The position numbers and the translations under genes were made by a program. This document shows, one piece after another, positions 15,564-22,783 of a stretch of 48,036 nucleotides of DNA (its first letter is position 1; each line of letters begins with the position of its first letter). Location: positions 1 through 48,036 of the forward strand of contig JAKAYT010000009.1 in the NCBI GenBank assembly GCA_021826685.1, read 5' to 3'. The notes beneath the pieces are model-generated. The model made no database searches, was not told the origin of the DNA, and saw only the letters and a program-made list of their open reading frames with translations. This DNA comes from Thermoplasmata archaeon (GTDB lineage: Archaea > Thermoplasmatota > Thermoplasmata > Lutacidiplasmatales > UBA184).

Positions 15564-16740
15564 GTCTCGCCTTGTGCGGTGAGGGGCGAGGGCGTGAACG
15601 GGCTTTCGCCTTTGCTGTCGGACGGGGGGAGTGGCTCCGACGCGCCGGGGTACGCGCGGCCGGGCGCTTCGGTCTCGAGGTAGCCGGGGCCAGAACCTTC
15701 GCCGCGGAACGTAGGACGGGCGGCGGGGCGTGCTTGCGCATCCAGCGTCGGGTCAGAGCCCGTTCGTACAGGAGCTTCATCGACATGGCGTCATGTTCCA
15801 GCAGGGGCGAGCTCGAGATCACGGTCGCGTCGTAGTCCCGCTCCGTGAGAAGCTCGGCGAGAGGATCGAAACGGACCATCCCACGCTTGACGGGCGTGAG
15901 CCGCATCACGCCCGGTCCGAAGTACTCGACTCCGGAGAAGTTCAGATAGAGGCCCCCCGCGCTCGCGGATCGAAACTCCTCGACCAGCGGCGCGTAGTCC
16001 TCGGCCTTCTCCAGCGAGAGTCGCTCCCGTGCCACGATGTGCGGGACGTTGAGCACGGGCACGACGCCCCGGACCTTGCGCGAGAGGGCAAGGATCTCCT
16101 GCCGAGAACCGAACACATCGGGATGACCGCTCGGCTCGATAGCGAGGTGCGTGCCCCCGTGCGTGTACGTCGTGAGCCAGCGCGAGAGGTCTCCGACGAC
16201 CTTCGCCATCAGGTCGAACGACGCTTCGCGGGAGTCGGGGCCATAGAATCCGAGATGGGTCACGAGGAAGCGGGCCCCGAGTCCTTCGGCGAGGACTCCC
16301 GCCCACTGGATCTGGCGGGTCGACCGCACGCGCGCCTCGGTGCTTCCGAAGAAGTCGACGTAGTACGGGGCGTGGAGCATGAGCTCAACGTCAAGGGAGC
16401 GGGCGAGGCGCCTCGTCGTCTCGAGGTCCGCATAGTCCTTCGCGAGACTCGTCGTGAGCGTCGTGACGGTGTCGCGCTTCTTGATCGGCGAGGTCAGCGA
16501 GGAGAGCGTGGGTTCGGCGGCGTCGAGCGTGTTCGCCCCTACCGCAATGGCCAGCTGCTGGACGAGCTCGCGCGGTCGCTTGCCCACCTCGTCGTCGAGG
16601 GCCACGCGCTGGAGCGGGTTCACCTTGATGAACTGCGCCTCAAGCGCCGCCAGCCCGAGGTGGTGTACGTCTGCGATCCCGTCGCGCAAAGTGCGACCCT
16701 TGCACGAGAGAGGGATCCCCGCCGGTCCGAAACGGATCAC
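15547..16740 (-). CDS. TIM-barrel protein of endonuclease IV/xylose isomerase-like type, with basic tail
   Basis: This 397-residue protein is a barrel of about 330 residues followed by about 65 residues rich in Lys, Arg, Pro and Ala (RPKRPAARTPARRSHS). The barrel has endonuclease-IV-like segments: LMLHAPYYVDFFGS, FLVTHLGFYGPDS, LAIEPSGHPDVFGS, VPHIVARE. Some expected metal ligands are not found: the DxH stretch and the last Glu (here TVISSSPLLE). So it may be a divergent AP endonuclease or another barrel enzyme. GTG at 16740 is the only sensible start; a TATA-like TATATA lies about 50 bases upstream. hxlB overlaps its end by 17 bases, so the tail is part of the gene. Confidence 0.75.
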   Translation of the reverse strand: MIRFGPAGIPLSCKGRTLRDGIADVHHLGLAALEAQFIKVNPLQRVALDDEVGKRPRELVQQLAIAVGANTLDAAEPTLSSLTSPIKKRDTVTTLTTSLAKDYADLETTRRLARSLDVELMLHAPYYVDFFGSTEARVRSTRQIQWAGVLAEGLGARFLVTHLGFYGPDSREASFDLMAKVVGDLSRWLTTYTHGGTHLAIEPSGHPDVFGSRQEILALSRKVRGVVPVLNVPHIVARERLSLEKAEDYAPLVEEFRSASAGGLYLNFSGVEYFGPGVMRLTPVKRGMVRFDPLAELLTERDYDATVISSSPLLEHDAMSMKLLYERALTRRWMRKHAPPPVLRSAAKVLAPATSRPKRPAARTPARRSHSPRPTAKAKARSRPRPSPHKARHGRSR

Positions 16741-16785
16741 GAGTTATCCATCCTCAAAAATCGTGGAACGGACCCACATCATCGT

Positions 16786-16796
16786 TCTATATATCC
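16786..16796 (-). promoter_or_regulatory. BoxA for the TIM-barrel gene
   Basis: TCTATATATCC on the plus strand (GGATATATAGA on the minus strand) is a strong TATA element in a GC-rich setting. It is about 50 bases before the GTG at 16740, so a leader of roughly 20-25 bases is expected. It holds a GAGG stretch before the GTG that could act as a weak ribosome site. Confidence 0.55.
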
Positions 16797-16833
16797 CGAG
16801 CAGGGCGACGCGACGGGCTTCGATCGAGCGAAA

Positions 16834-17439
16834 CTAGGGATGCGTCGCCCGACGATGGCCGAGGCCGATCAGGTAGATCTCGCTCGATTGACTGCGCGAT
16901 GCGGGGGGCTTCGTACGGTCGAGCCGGCGGTACTCCGGCGCGAGTTCCCTCTCGATCTCGGGGCGCATATCCCCGTCAAACAGCTTCGCAACGAACGATC
17001 CTCCCTCTGCGAGAACCTGATGGGCGAGACGCGCCGCGGCCCGCACGAGCTCGACCGATCGGGCGTGGTCGGTCGCGTACGCTCCGCTGATGCGCGGGGA
17101 CATGTCCGAGAGCACCGTGTCGAACGTTTCGTCACCCAGACGCGCGATAAGATCCGGATCCCCCACACGCCCCCGGACCACGGTGAGGCGGGGGGCGGGT
17201 TCGATGGGGCGTACATCCACTCCGACGACCTCGCCGTTCGGTGCGGTCAGTTCGAGCGCGACCAGCGACCAGCCTCCGGGGGCGGCCCCCAGGTCCAGCA
17301 CGCGATCGCCGGGCCGAAGGATCGGGTAGCGGTGCGCGAGGTGGACGAGTTTGAAGGCGGCGCGGGAGCGCAATCCCTCGCGCTGCGCGGCGCGATAGTA
17401 CCGGTCCTGTCGGCGCTCTTGGACGAACCGGCGGCCCAT
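16834..17439 (-). CDS. rlmE: RlmE/FtsJ-type rRNA 2'-O-methyltransferase
   Basis: This 201-residue methyltransferase has the four catalytic residues of the FtsJ K-D-K-E set: Lys30 in RSRAAFKL, Asp in LSDMSP, Lys in FVAKLFDG, Glu in SSEIYLIG. The SAM site is VLDLGAAPGGWS. E. coli RlmE modifies U2552 of 23S rRNA; the archaeal protein may act on rRNA or tRNA. ATG at 17439 has BoxA GGCTTAAGGC about 28 bases upstream. A tRNA-Pro gene lies just upstream on the same strand. Confidence 0.93.
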   Translation of the reverse strand: MGRRFVQERRQDRYYRAAQREGLRSRAAFKLVHLAHRYPILRPGDRVLDLGAAPGGWSLVALELTAPNGEVVGVDVRPIEPAPRLTVVRGRVGDPDLIARLGDETFDTVLSDMSPRISGAYATDHARSVELVRAAARLAHQVLAEGGSFVAKLFDGDMRPEIERELAPEYRRLDRTKPPASRSQSSEIYLIGLGHRRATHP

Positions 17440-17462
17440 GGTCCGTACGCATCCGCGGCGAG

Positions 17463-17471
17463 CCTTAAGCC
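17463..17471 (-). promoter_or_regulatory. BoxA for rlmE
   Basis: CCTTAAGCC on the plus strand (GGCTTAAGG on minus) is centred about 28 bases before the rlmE ATG and lies between tRNA-Pro and rlmE, so rlmE probably has its own leaderless promoter. Confidence 0.5.
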
Positions 17472-17492
17472 GCGTACCTCGCCCAAGGTCGG

Positions 17493-17567
17493 TGGGGCCG
17501 TCCGAATTTGAATCGGAGTCTCTTGCACCCCAAGCAAGAAGGATGGTCCAAGCTACCCCACGGCCCC
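17493..17567 (-). tRNA. tRNA-Pro (anticodon GGG)
   Basis: On the minus strand the 7-bp acceptor stem GGGGCCG pairs perfectly with CGGCCCC, followed by A as discriminator. The T arm is TCCGA-TTCAAAT-TCGGA. The anticodon loop TTGGGGT gives anticodon GGG (proline, codon CCC), with G37. The D arm GGGT...ATCC contains the GG of the loop. The anticodon stem can form 6 pairs (TCTTGC/GCAAGA), one more than usual. The CCA end is not encoded (ACCG follows). No intron is seen. Confidence 0.9.
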
Positions 17568-17597
17568 GCCGCGACCCGGGGGCCGACTCGGACGGCT

Positions 17598-17608
17598 GAG
17601 ATAAGGTT
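17598..17608 (-). promoter_or_regulatory. BoxA for tRNA-Pro
   Basis: The plus strand GAGATAAGGTT (minus AACCTTATCTC) is centred about 35 bases before the 5' end of the tRNA, a usual place for a BoxA driving a short tRNA leader. The rest of 17568-17793 (226 bases) shows no gene I can support; the ORF there in the track runs over the tRNA. Confidence 0.4.
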
Positions 17609-17793
17609 GCCCGAACCGGATGCGATGAGCTCGGCCGACGCGAGCGGAGAACAGTTCGATTTCGGGCAGCGGCATTCCCGAGGCGAAGCGGCGGGGCCGA
17701 GTTCGTCCCGGGCGCTCGGGCGTGGCTCCCTACGACGGACCCCCGGGCCGCCTCAACCCCCGAGGTAGCCCGATCCGCCGCGGTGCCGGCGTT

Positions 17794-17982
17794 TCAGTGG
17801 CCGGTGGCGAACCACCACGCGATGACGCCGGCCCCGCCGATGATGGCGGCCGAGCTGATCGCGAGCCAGAAGAAGACCTTCATGTCGGAGATTCCCTCCT
17901 CGGGAGTGACGGTGGGGCTGGGCGTCGCACCACCCGGGGTCGGAGTGTACGGGCTCTCGTAAGGGGTCGATCCTGCGCTCAT
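17794..17982 (-). CDS. Small single-helix membrane protein (62 aa)
   Basis: ATG at 17982 opens a 62-residue frame: a polar Pro/Thr-rich N-terminus (PYTPTPGGATPSPT) and a C-terminal membrane helix (VFFWLAISSAAIIGGAGVIAWWFATGH). A BoxA (CGATATAATA) lies about 33 bases upstream. The family is not recognised. The Pro/Thr-rich arm with one C-terminal helix is like small tail-anchored subunits of membrane complexes, but no partner is obvious; the next minus-strand gene upstream is a hypothetical. Confidence 0.65.
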   Translation of the reverse strand: MSAGSTPYESPYTPTPGGATPSPTVTPEEGISDMKVFFWLAISSAAIIGGAGVIAWWFATGH

Positions 17983-18010
17983 CCCTAACGAAGAGTGCGA
18001 GGCCGTCGCG

Positions 18011-18020
18011 TATTATATCG
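18011..18020 (-). promoter_or_regulatory. BoxA for the small membrane gene
   Basis: TATTATATCG (minus CGATATAATA) is centred about 33 bases before the ATG at 17982 in an otherwise GC-rich gap. Confidence 0.5.
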
Positions 18021-18039
18021 GCTCGGTTGAGCGGAGCCC

Positions 18040-18744
18040 CTAGGCGGCGAACCAAGGCAAGCGAGCCGCCGGCCCGGACGGCTTGAGGACCAGCATATGC
18101 AGGTTCGCTCCCGGATCTCCGGGGGCGTAGGCGAACCGCATCGCCATCTGGTAGATCACGAACAGCGCATCCTCATCCGAGCTCACGCCGAGCGAGCGCG
18201 GAACGTCAATGCCGTATCGTTGGCGGAGGATCGCGAGCATCTCCTCGAAATCGACCTGCATCCCGCCGCCGGAGGCCTGGGCGCGACGAAACATCCCCAC
18301 CACGATGCCGGTGGCGAGGCGCAGGATCTCCGCCCGCGGCGCGATGCGGGCGTGCCAATGGGGGGACGCGTCCGCCCGACCCGACGGGGGGACGACGAGG
18401 ATCGCGACCTCGCCCTCGATCGCCTTCGACTGGGTCGAGCCGATCCGTCGCCACGCCTCCTCGGCGGCGCCGTCGTTCGGTACGACGACGATCGCGCGAC
18501 GGTCCGTTCCGGTCCCCGCACCGAACCAGCGCCCGAGCGCGTCGGAGGAGGGGTCGGGAGCGACGCCCTCGATGAAGACGGGGAAGCGGCGACGCGGGAC
18601 CCCGGGCTCCTGCACCCAGAACGCCGGCTCGACGCCCGCGTCGCGGGGACCGGGGGCGACCCGGGCATACCCGAGCCGGCGGAGTACCTGCTCCACGGCC
18701 CGGGACGGCTCCGCTCCCACCATCGAGTGGCCAGATGCGTTCAT
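18040..18744 (-). CDS. Hypothetical protein (234 aa)
   Basis: This 234-residue soluble alpha/beta protein is not recognised. Visible elements are SRAVEQVLRRLGYARV near the start, the strand-rich FPVFIEGVAPDPSSDALGRWF, AIVVVPNDGAAEEAWRRIG, VAILVVPPSG and a C-terminal helix GMQVDFEEMLAILRQRYGIDVPRSLGVSSDEDALF. The alternation resembles a Rossmann-like fold, perhaps restriction-endonuclease-like at most as a guess. ATG at 18744 is supported by BoxA CCTTATTTT about 27 bases upstream, so the longer start at 18804 in the track is unlikely. It lies downstream of ctaB on the same strand but has its own promoter. Confidence 0.7.
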   Translation of the reverse strand: MNASGHSMVGAEPSRAVEQVLRRLGYARVAPGPRDAGVEPAFWVQEPGVPRRRFPVFIEGVAPDPSSDALGRWFGAGTGTDRRAIVVVPNDGAAEEAWRRIGSTQSKAIEGEVAILVVPPSGRADASPHWHARIAPRAEILRLATGIVVGMFRRAQASGGGMQVDFEEMLAILRQRYGIDVPRSLGVSSDEDALFVIYQMAMRFAYAPGDPGANLHMLVLKPSGPAARLPWFAA

Positions 18745-18767
18745 GGGAAGTTCCAAGCGGGTCGCGG

Positions 18768-18776
18768 AAAATAAGG
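18768..18776 (-). promoter_or_regulatory. BoxA for the hypothetical gene at 18744
   Basis: AAAATAAGG on the plus strand (CCTTATTTT on minus) is centred about 27 bases before the ATG at 18744, in the 92-base gap to ctaB. Confidence 0.5.
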
Positions 18777-18836
18777 CTGATGCTCGGCAGGGAGGTACGG
18801 GCAACTAGCTTTCGTTCTCGGTCGGTCCCTCGCAAC

Positions 18837-19763
18837 CTACAGGATCGCACCGATGCCGACGCGCAGCAGCACGACGTTCGCGATTACGGCGGCAACGACG
18901 CCGAGAAGGTAGGGCCCGGAATAGATGAACCCCTTGCGCGCCACCGCGGGGCCGGCCTCCTTCCAGAGCGGTAGCGTCAGCACGAGGAACCCCCCCGCGA
19001 GGGCGAGGAGCACGACCAGGACCGGCCAGGCGAGCGCCCCCGTGAACCCTATTGCGAGGGTCGCGGGAAGGAGGAGCGCCGCGGATACGACCACGATCTT
19101 GCCGGAGTAGGCCGCGTCCTTCATGTCGGGTAGCATCGGAAGCCCCGCTCGGTCGTAGTCGTCCTTGAGGAGAAGGGCGAGGCTCCAGAAGTGCGGCGGG
19201 GTCCAGAGGAACACCAGGAGGGCGAACGCGAGCACGCCCGGGGTCCAGGCCCCGACGGCGGCCGCTGCTCCGGCGAGCGCGGGAGCGCTCCCGGCAAATC
19301 CTCCGATAACGATATTCCAGCTCGAACGGCGCTTCAGCCAGATCGTGTAGACCACCACGTAGGTGAGCCCACCGAGGAAGATCGAGAACCCGGTGAGGAG
19401 GTTGAGGAAGATCGATGCGGCCGCGATCCCGCCGCCGAGCAGGAGGAGGCCGACGACGGCGACCGACGCGCTCGAGCCGATTCGGGCGGCCGGGAGCGGG
19501 CGGGCCCGGGTGCGCTTCATCTGGGCGTCGACATCGCGGTCGAGGTAGTGGTTCAACATCGCGGATCCGGCACTCGCGGCCGCGCCGCTGACGACCAGCA
19601 CCCCCAGTGCGACCCACGGGATCGGGTGCGGGTTCGCGAGGAAGAAGCCGCCGACCGCGACGAGCACGATCAGCAGAGTGATCCCGGGCTTCGCGAGCGC
19701 GAAGTAGTCGCGGGAAATGCTCGTGGGACGATTCGGATGCGGCTGCGGAATGACCGTCGCCAT
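18837..19763 (-). CDS. ctaB: Protoheme IX farnesyltransferase (heme O synthase)
   Basis: This 308-residue UbiA-type prenyltransferase has about nine membrane helices. The key Asp-rich loop is NHYLDRDVDAQMKRTRARPLP, and a second conserved loop is LKDDYDRAGLPMLPDMK. It adds the farnesyl group to heme B to make heme O, the first step to the heme A used by the oxidase encoded next door. ATG at 19763 has a GGAGG site 8 bases upstream. It closes the respiratory run, after ctaA and subunit I, with 39 bases between it and ctaA. Confidence 0.95.
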   Translation of the reverse strand: MATVIPQPHPNRPTSISRDYFALAKPGITLLIVLVAVGGFFLANPHPIPWVALGVLVVSGAAASAGSAMLNHYLDRDVDAQMKRTRARPLPAARIGSSASVAVVGLLLLGGGIAAASIFLNLLTGFSIFLGGLTYVVVYTIWLKRRSSWNIVIGGFAGSAPALAGAAAAVGAWTPGVLAFALLVFLWTPPHFWSLALLLKDDYDRAGLPMLPDMKDAAYSGKIVVVSAALLLPATLAIGFTGALAWPVLVVLLALAGGFLVLTLPLWKEAGPAVARKGFIYSGPYLLGVVAAVIANVVLLRVGIGAIL

Positions 19764-19802
19764 GAGTGCCCTCCGCCACCGCCGCTAGGTCGAGCGGAGG
19801 TC

Positions 19803-20378
19803 TTAGGCGTGACCGGCGCTCGAAGGAGATCCGGGAGCGTTCACCGTCTCCTTCGAAGGAGCGGGATGCGGGTCCGGAGCCGACGTCCTCCTCGAAGGGG
19901 CCTGGGTCTCTCGCTGGGCCCACTCGTGCCAGCGCCGCGGGATGAATTTCCAGTTCACGATCAGCGCGAGGACGAGGAGGATTCCGAAGAGGATCGTGGC
20001 CACGCCGAAGTGCAGGAGCACGAGGGCGATGTTGAGCTCCGATATCACGACCGCTGCTCCGAGGAGCGCCAGGAGGACGACGATGGCGAACGCCCCGATC
20101 GATAGGCGGACGACCGCGGGGCGACGACGCTCGTAGACCAGGGCGAGAACCAGCAGGACGAGAATCACCAGCGCGAGGAAGAAGGCGGACAAGCGGTGGA
20201 TCCACTCGATGCCCATCGCGCCGGTGAGCGCGGGAAAGAACGTCCCGTCGCAGCTCGGCCAGGTCGAGCACCCGAGTCCCGAACCCGATGCGATCACGTT
20301 GCCGCCGAGGATAATCGTGATCCAGCACATCACGACGGCGGCGAGCGAAGTGTACCGAAACGCGCGATGTCCGTTCAT
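19803..20378 (-). CDS. ctaA: Heme A synthase, short (four-helix) form
   Basis: This 191-residue membrane protein has four helices and matches half of the usual eight-helix CtaA/COX15. Residues seen are GSGLGCSTWPSCDG (the cysteine pair), IEWIHRLSAFF and LLHFGVATILFG, with the two histidines that would bind heme. It oxidises heme O to heme A. Half-length heme A synthases are known from archaea such as Aeropyrum and probably work as dimers. About 40 residues at the C-terminus are polar and Pro/Ser-rich. It lies 18 bases after subunit I. Confidence 0.85.
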   Translation of the reverse strand: MNGHRAFRYTSLAAVVMCWITIILGGNVIASGSGLGCSTWPSCDGTFFPALTGAMGIEWIHRLSAFFLALVILVLLVLALVYERRRPAVVRLSIGAFAIVVLLALLGAAVVISELNIALVLLHFGVATILFGILLVLALIVNWKFIPRRWHEWAQRETQAPSRRTSAPDPHPAPSKETVNAPGSPSSAGHA

Positions 20379-20396
20379 CGATCCGCTCGGGGGCGC

Positions 20397-22088
20397 TTAC
20401 GCGCCTCCCTCCGACGAGGGGGGGCTCGCGGTGGGTACCGGGAGGGGCGTCGGCGCGGGCGCCGGAACCGGCGTGGGACCCGTCATCGTGCTCGGCAGCG
20501 GCTCGCCCCACGGGTCGGGGGTTGTTACGGGCTCGCCGTAGTAGTAGCTGTGAACGATGTTGTAGACGAAGAACAACTGACCGAACCCGAAGATGAACGC
20601 CCCGATGGTCGCGAGGAAGTTCAGCGCCTGAAAGTTTCCGATGTAGACGTAGGTGTAGACCCGACGCGGCATCCCTTCGGCGCCGAGGATGAACATCGGG
20701 AAGAGGAGGATGTTGGTCCCCACGTAGGAGAGGATGAAGTGGATGTGGCCCAGACGCTGGTCGTACCAGCGACGCGTGATGACCGGGAAGTAGAAGTAGA
20801 TCCCCGCGAAGATCGCCATCACGGTCCCGCCCAGCAGGATGTAATGGAAGTGCGCGACCACGAAGTACGTGCCGTGGTAGAGGATGTTGACCGGGATCGA
20901 AGCGAGGTAGAGACCCGACAAGCCACCGATGGCGAATCCGGTGAGGAAGGCGAGGGAGAACCACATCGGAAGGGCCATCCAGATCTTACCGCCCCATAAC
21001 GTCGCGACCCAGTTGAAGACCTTCACCGCGCTCGGGACGGCGATCGCAAACGTGGCCAGCATGAAGAAGAACAGGACGTTCGCGGGTTCGCCCGTCACGA
21101 ACATGTGGTGGCCCCACACAGCGAACGAGAGGATCGCGAACGAGGCAAGGGCGATCACCATCGCCGAGTAGCCGTAGATGTCCTTTCTCGCCAGCTTCGG
21201 GATGACGGTGCTGATGATCCCGAACGCCGGGATCACCATGATGTAGACCTCGGGATGCGCAAAGAACCACCATAGGTTCTGATAGAGGAGGGCCCCGCCG
21301 AGCGGGGTTCCGTTGATGGCGGCGAAGATATGGGTGCCGAACTCGAGGTCGCTGAGCACGAAGGTGAGCGCGATCGACAGGCTCGGGAGGGCGAAGATGA
21401 GCAGGATCGAGTTGATCAGCACCGCCCAGACCATCAGGGGCATGTTCCAGTACTTCACCCCCGGAGCGCGGTGCTTGATGATCGTCACGACGAAATTGAT
21501 CGCGCCGAGCATCGAGCTGATCGTCAGGATGTGCAGGCCCAGGATCCACATCTGGATACCGTAGGGATCCGCCGGGTTGGCCTGCAGGGATAGGGGGATG
21601 TACCCGGTCCAGCCGGCCCAGGCGTTCGAGAGGATCAGGATGACCGCGGCCGGCGGGAGCAGCCAGAAGGCGATGGCGTTGATCTTCGGCATCGCCATCT
21701 CGCGCGAGCCGATCATCGAGGGAATGAGCAAGTTGCCGAACCCGGCGAGGGCCGGCATGATGAACAGGAAAATCATGATCGTCCCGTGCATCGTGAACAG
21801 CGTGCTGTAGACGTCCGGCGTGATGCCGAGGGTCGTCACCGGGTTGAGGCCGAGTCCTTGGACGAAGCCGAGATCGGTCCGGATGAGGATCGCATAGATC
21901 CCTCCGATGAAGAACATCACGATCCCGAACGCGATGTACATCAGGCCGATGCGCTTGTGATCGGTCGTGAACAGCCACGTCTTCAGCGTTCGGACGACCC
22001 ACTCGCCGTGGTAGCTAAAGAGGTAGACGAGGAACGAGGCAAGCGCGACGATCGAGATGACCGCCACGTAGAACGCCGATAGCCCCAT
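20397..22088 (-). CDS. coxA: Heme-copper oxidase subunit I (A1-type)
   Basis: This 563-residue protein holds the heme and CuB ligands: His101 (low-spin heme) in TMHGTIM, His278 with the cross-linking Tyr282 in HPEVY, the His327-His328 pair in WGHHMF, and His413/His415 in VVAHFHY. Glu280 in HPEVY marks the A1 type with D- and K-channels; Lys356 of the K-channel is present in [10 protein letters not shown]. The D-channel entrance Asp is replaced by Glu (GSREMAMP, Glu130). It reduces oxygen to water and pumps protons. The C-terminal 40 residues are Pro-rich ([11 protein letters not shown]). ctaA and ctaB follow directly. Subunit II is elsewhere, at 29.9-30.5 kb on the other strand. Confidence 0.96.
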   Translation of the reverse strand: MGLSAFYVAVISIVALASFLVYLFSYHGEWVVRTLKTWLFTTDHKRIGLMYIAFGIVMFFIGGIYAILIRTDLGFVQGLGLNPVTTLGITPDVYSTLFTMHGTIMIFLFIMPALAGFGNLLIPSMIGSREMAMPKINAIAFWLLPPAAVILILSNAWAGWTGYIPLSLQANPADPYGIQMWILGLHILTISSMLGAINFVVTIIKHRAPGVKYWNMPLMVWAVLINSILLIFALPSLSIALTFVLSDLEFGTHIFAAINGTPLGGALLYQNLWWFFAHPEVYIMVIPAFGIISTVIPKLARKDIYGYSAMVIALASFAILSFAVWGHHMFVTGEPANVLFFFMLATFAIAVPSAVKVFNWVATLWGGKIWMALPMWFSLAFLTGFAIGGLSGLYLASIPVNILYHGTYFVVAHFHYILLGGTVMAIFAGIYFYFPVITRRWYDQRLGHIHFILSYVGTNILLFPMFILGAEGMPRRVYTYVYIGNFQALNFLATIGAFIFGFGQLFFVYNIVHSYYYGEPVTTPDPWGEPLPSTMTGPTPVPAPAPTPLPVPTASPPSSEGGA

Positions 22089-22107
22089 TAGTACTCTCCG
22101 GATTCTA

Positions 22108-22482
22108 TCATAGGATCAACATCGACGCGATCAGGTAGGCGATCGCCGCGCCGGCGACGACGACCGTGAAGACGCGCAGGAAGCGGGCGATGTCCCAGCC
22201 CGTCACCGGCCCCGGCGGAGTCGGCGAGAATCGGCGCCCGAGCGGCCAGGTGCGGTAGGTGCGATCGACGATGTGGAAGAGGAGCGCGCCGAGCAGAAAC
22301 ATGATGCTGAGCGCGAGCCCGAACGATTCCTGAGCGCCGGGGCTGGTGAGCGGACCGACCTTGATCACGTAGATGATCATGATCGCGATCCCGAGCATGC
22401 AGAGCGCGGTGATCCCGTCGTAGACGTTGAGGACCCGTCGGCGGATGGCGCGGAGCTCGGCATCGGTAAACCCTTCACTCAA
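22108..22482 (-). CDS. Small three-helix membrane protein of the respiratory cluster
   Basis: This 124-residue protein has three membrane helices ([51 protein letters not shown]) with a polar loop [16 protein letters not shown] between the second and third. The family is not recognised. It lies between the cytochrome b side and oxidase subunit I, overlapping its upstream neighbour by 8 bases, so it is probably a small subunit of the oxidase or of a bc-oxidase supercomplex. A single His sits in the second helix but no heme pair is present. Confidence 0.75.
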   Translation of the reverse strand: MSEGFTDAELRAIRRRVLNVYDGITALCMLGIAIMIIYVIKVGPLTSPGAQESFGLALSIMFLLGALLFHIVDRTYRTWPLGRRFSPTPPGPVTGWDIARFLRVFTVVVAGAAIAYLIASMLIL

Positions 22483-22783
22483 AGAGCTTCACCACCTTGT
22501 GGTCCACGCCGCGGTAACGGTCGACCCGGTAGAGGATCCCGGCCATGAACAGGAAGCACAGGAACGCGACGACGCCCGTGCTGATCGCCACGATGGCCCC
22601 GAAGAAGTAGTCGTGGTCCAGCGCGATCCAGACCGCAACGGCATACGCGAGGATGCCGACGGCTGCGGTCCCCGGAAGGAGGAAGGCGGCGAGCAGCCCC
22701 CAGAGCACCCCGGTCGACCATGTCGGGGTCTCGGGAGCCGGTGCGGGGGGAACGAGCGCCGACGTCGAGTTCGCGCTACTCAA
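22475..22783 (-). CDS. Small membrane protein of the respiratory cluster (102 aa)
   Basis: This 102-residue protein has a Pro/Ser-rich N-terminus and then hydrophobic stretches (VLWGLLAAFLLPGTAAVGILAY-type and GAIVAISTGVVAFLCFLFMAGILY) that form two or three helices, ending with a basic tail [17 protein letters not shown]. It is not recognised. Its start overlaps the end of the cytochrome b gene by 8 bases, and its end overlaps the next small membrane gene by 8 bases. This tight coupling points to a structural role in the same complex. Confidence 0.75.
   Translation of the reverse strand: MSSANSTSALVPPAPAPETPTWSTGVLWGLLAAFLLPGTAAVGILAYAVAVWIALDHDYFFGAIVAISTGVVAFLCFLFMAGILYRVDRYRGVDHKVVKLFE

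Noticed and set aside
16741-16785. Small upstream frame MMWVRSTIFEDG before the TIM-barrel GTG
   Set aside because: Only 12 codons, between BoxA and the gene. It might be a leader peptide but there is no other support.
15730-17511. Plus-strand ORF of 593 aa
   Set aside because: It covers the antisense of the TIM-barrel gene and rlmE and has no domain; it is a shadow of two real genes.
17508-17768. Plus-strand ORF of 86 aa
   Set aside because: Its start lies in the antisense of tRNA-Pro and the sequence has no recognisable pattern.
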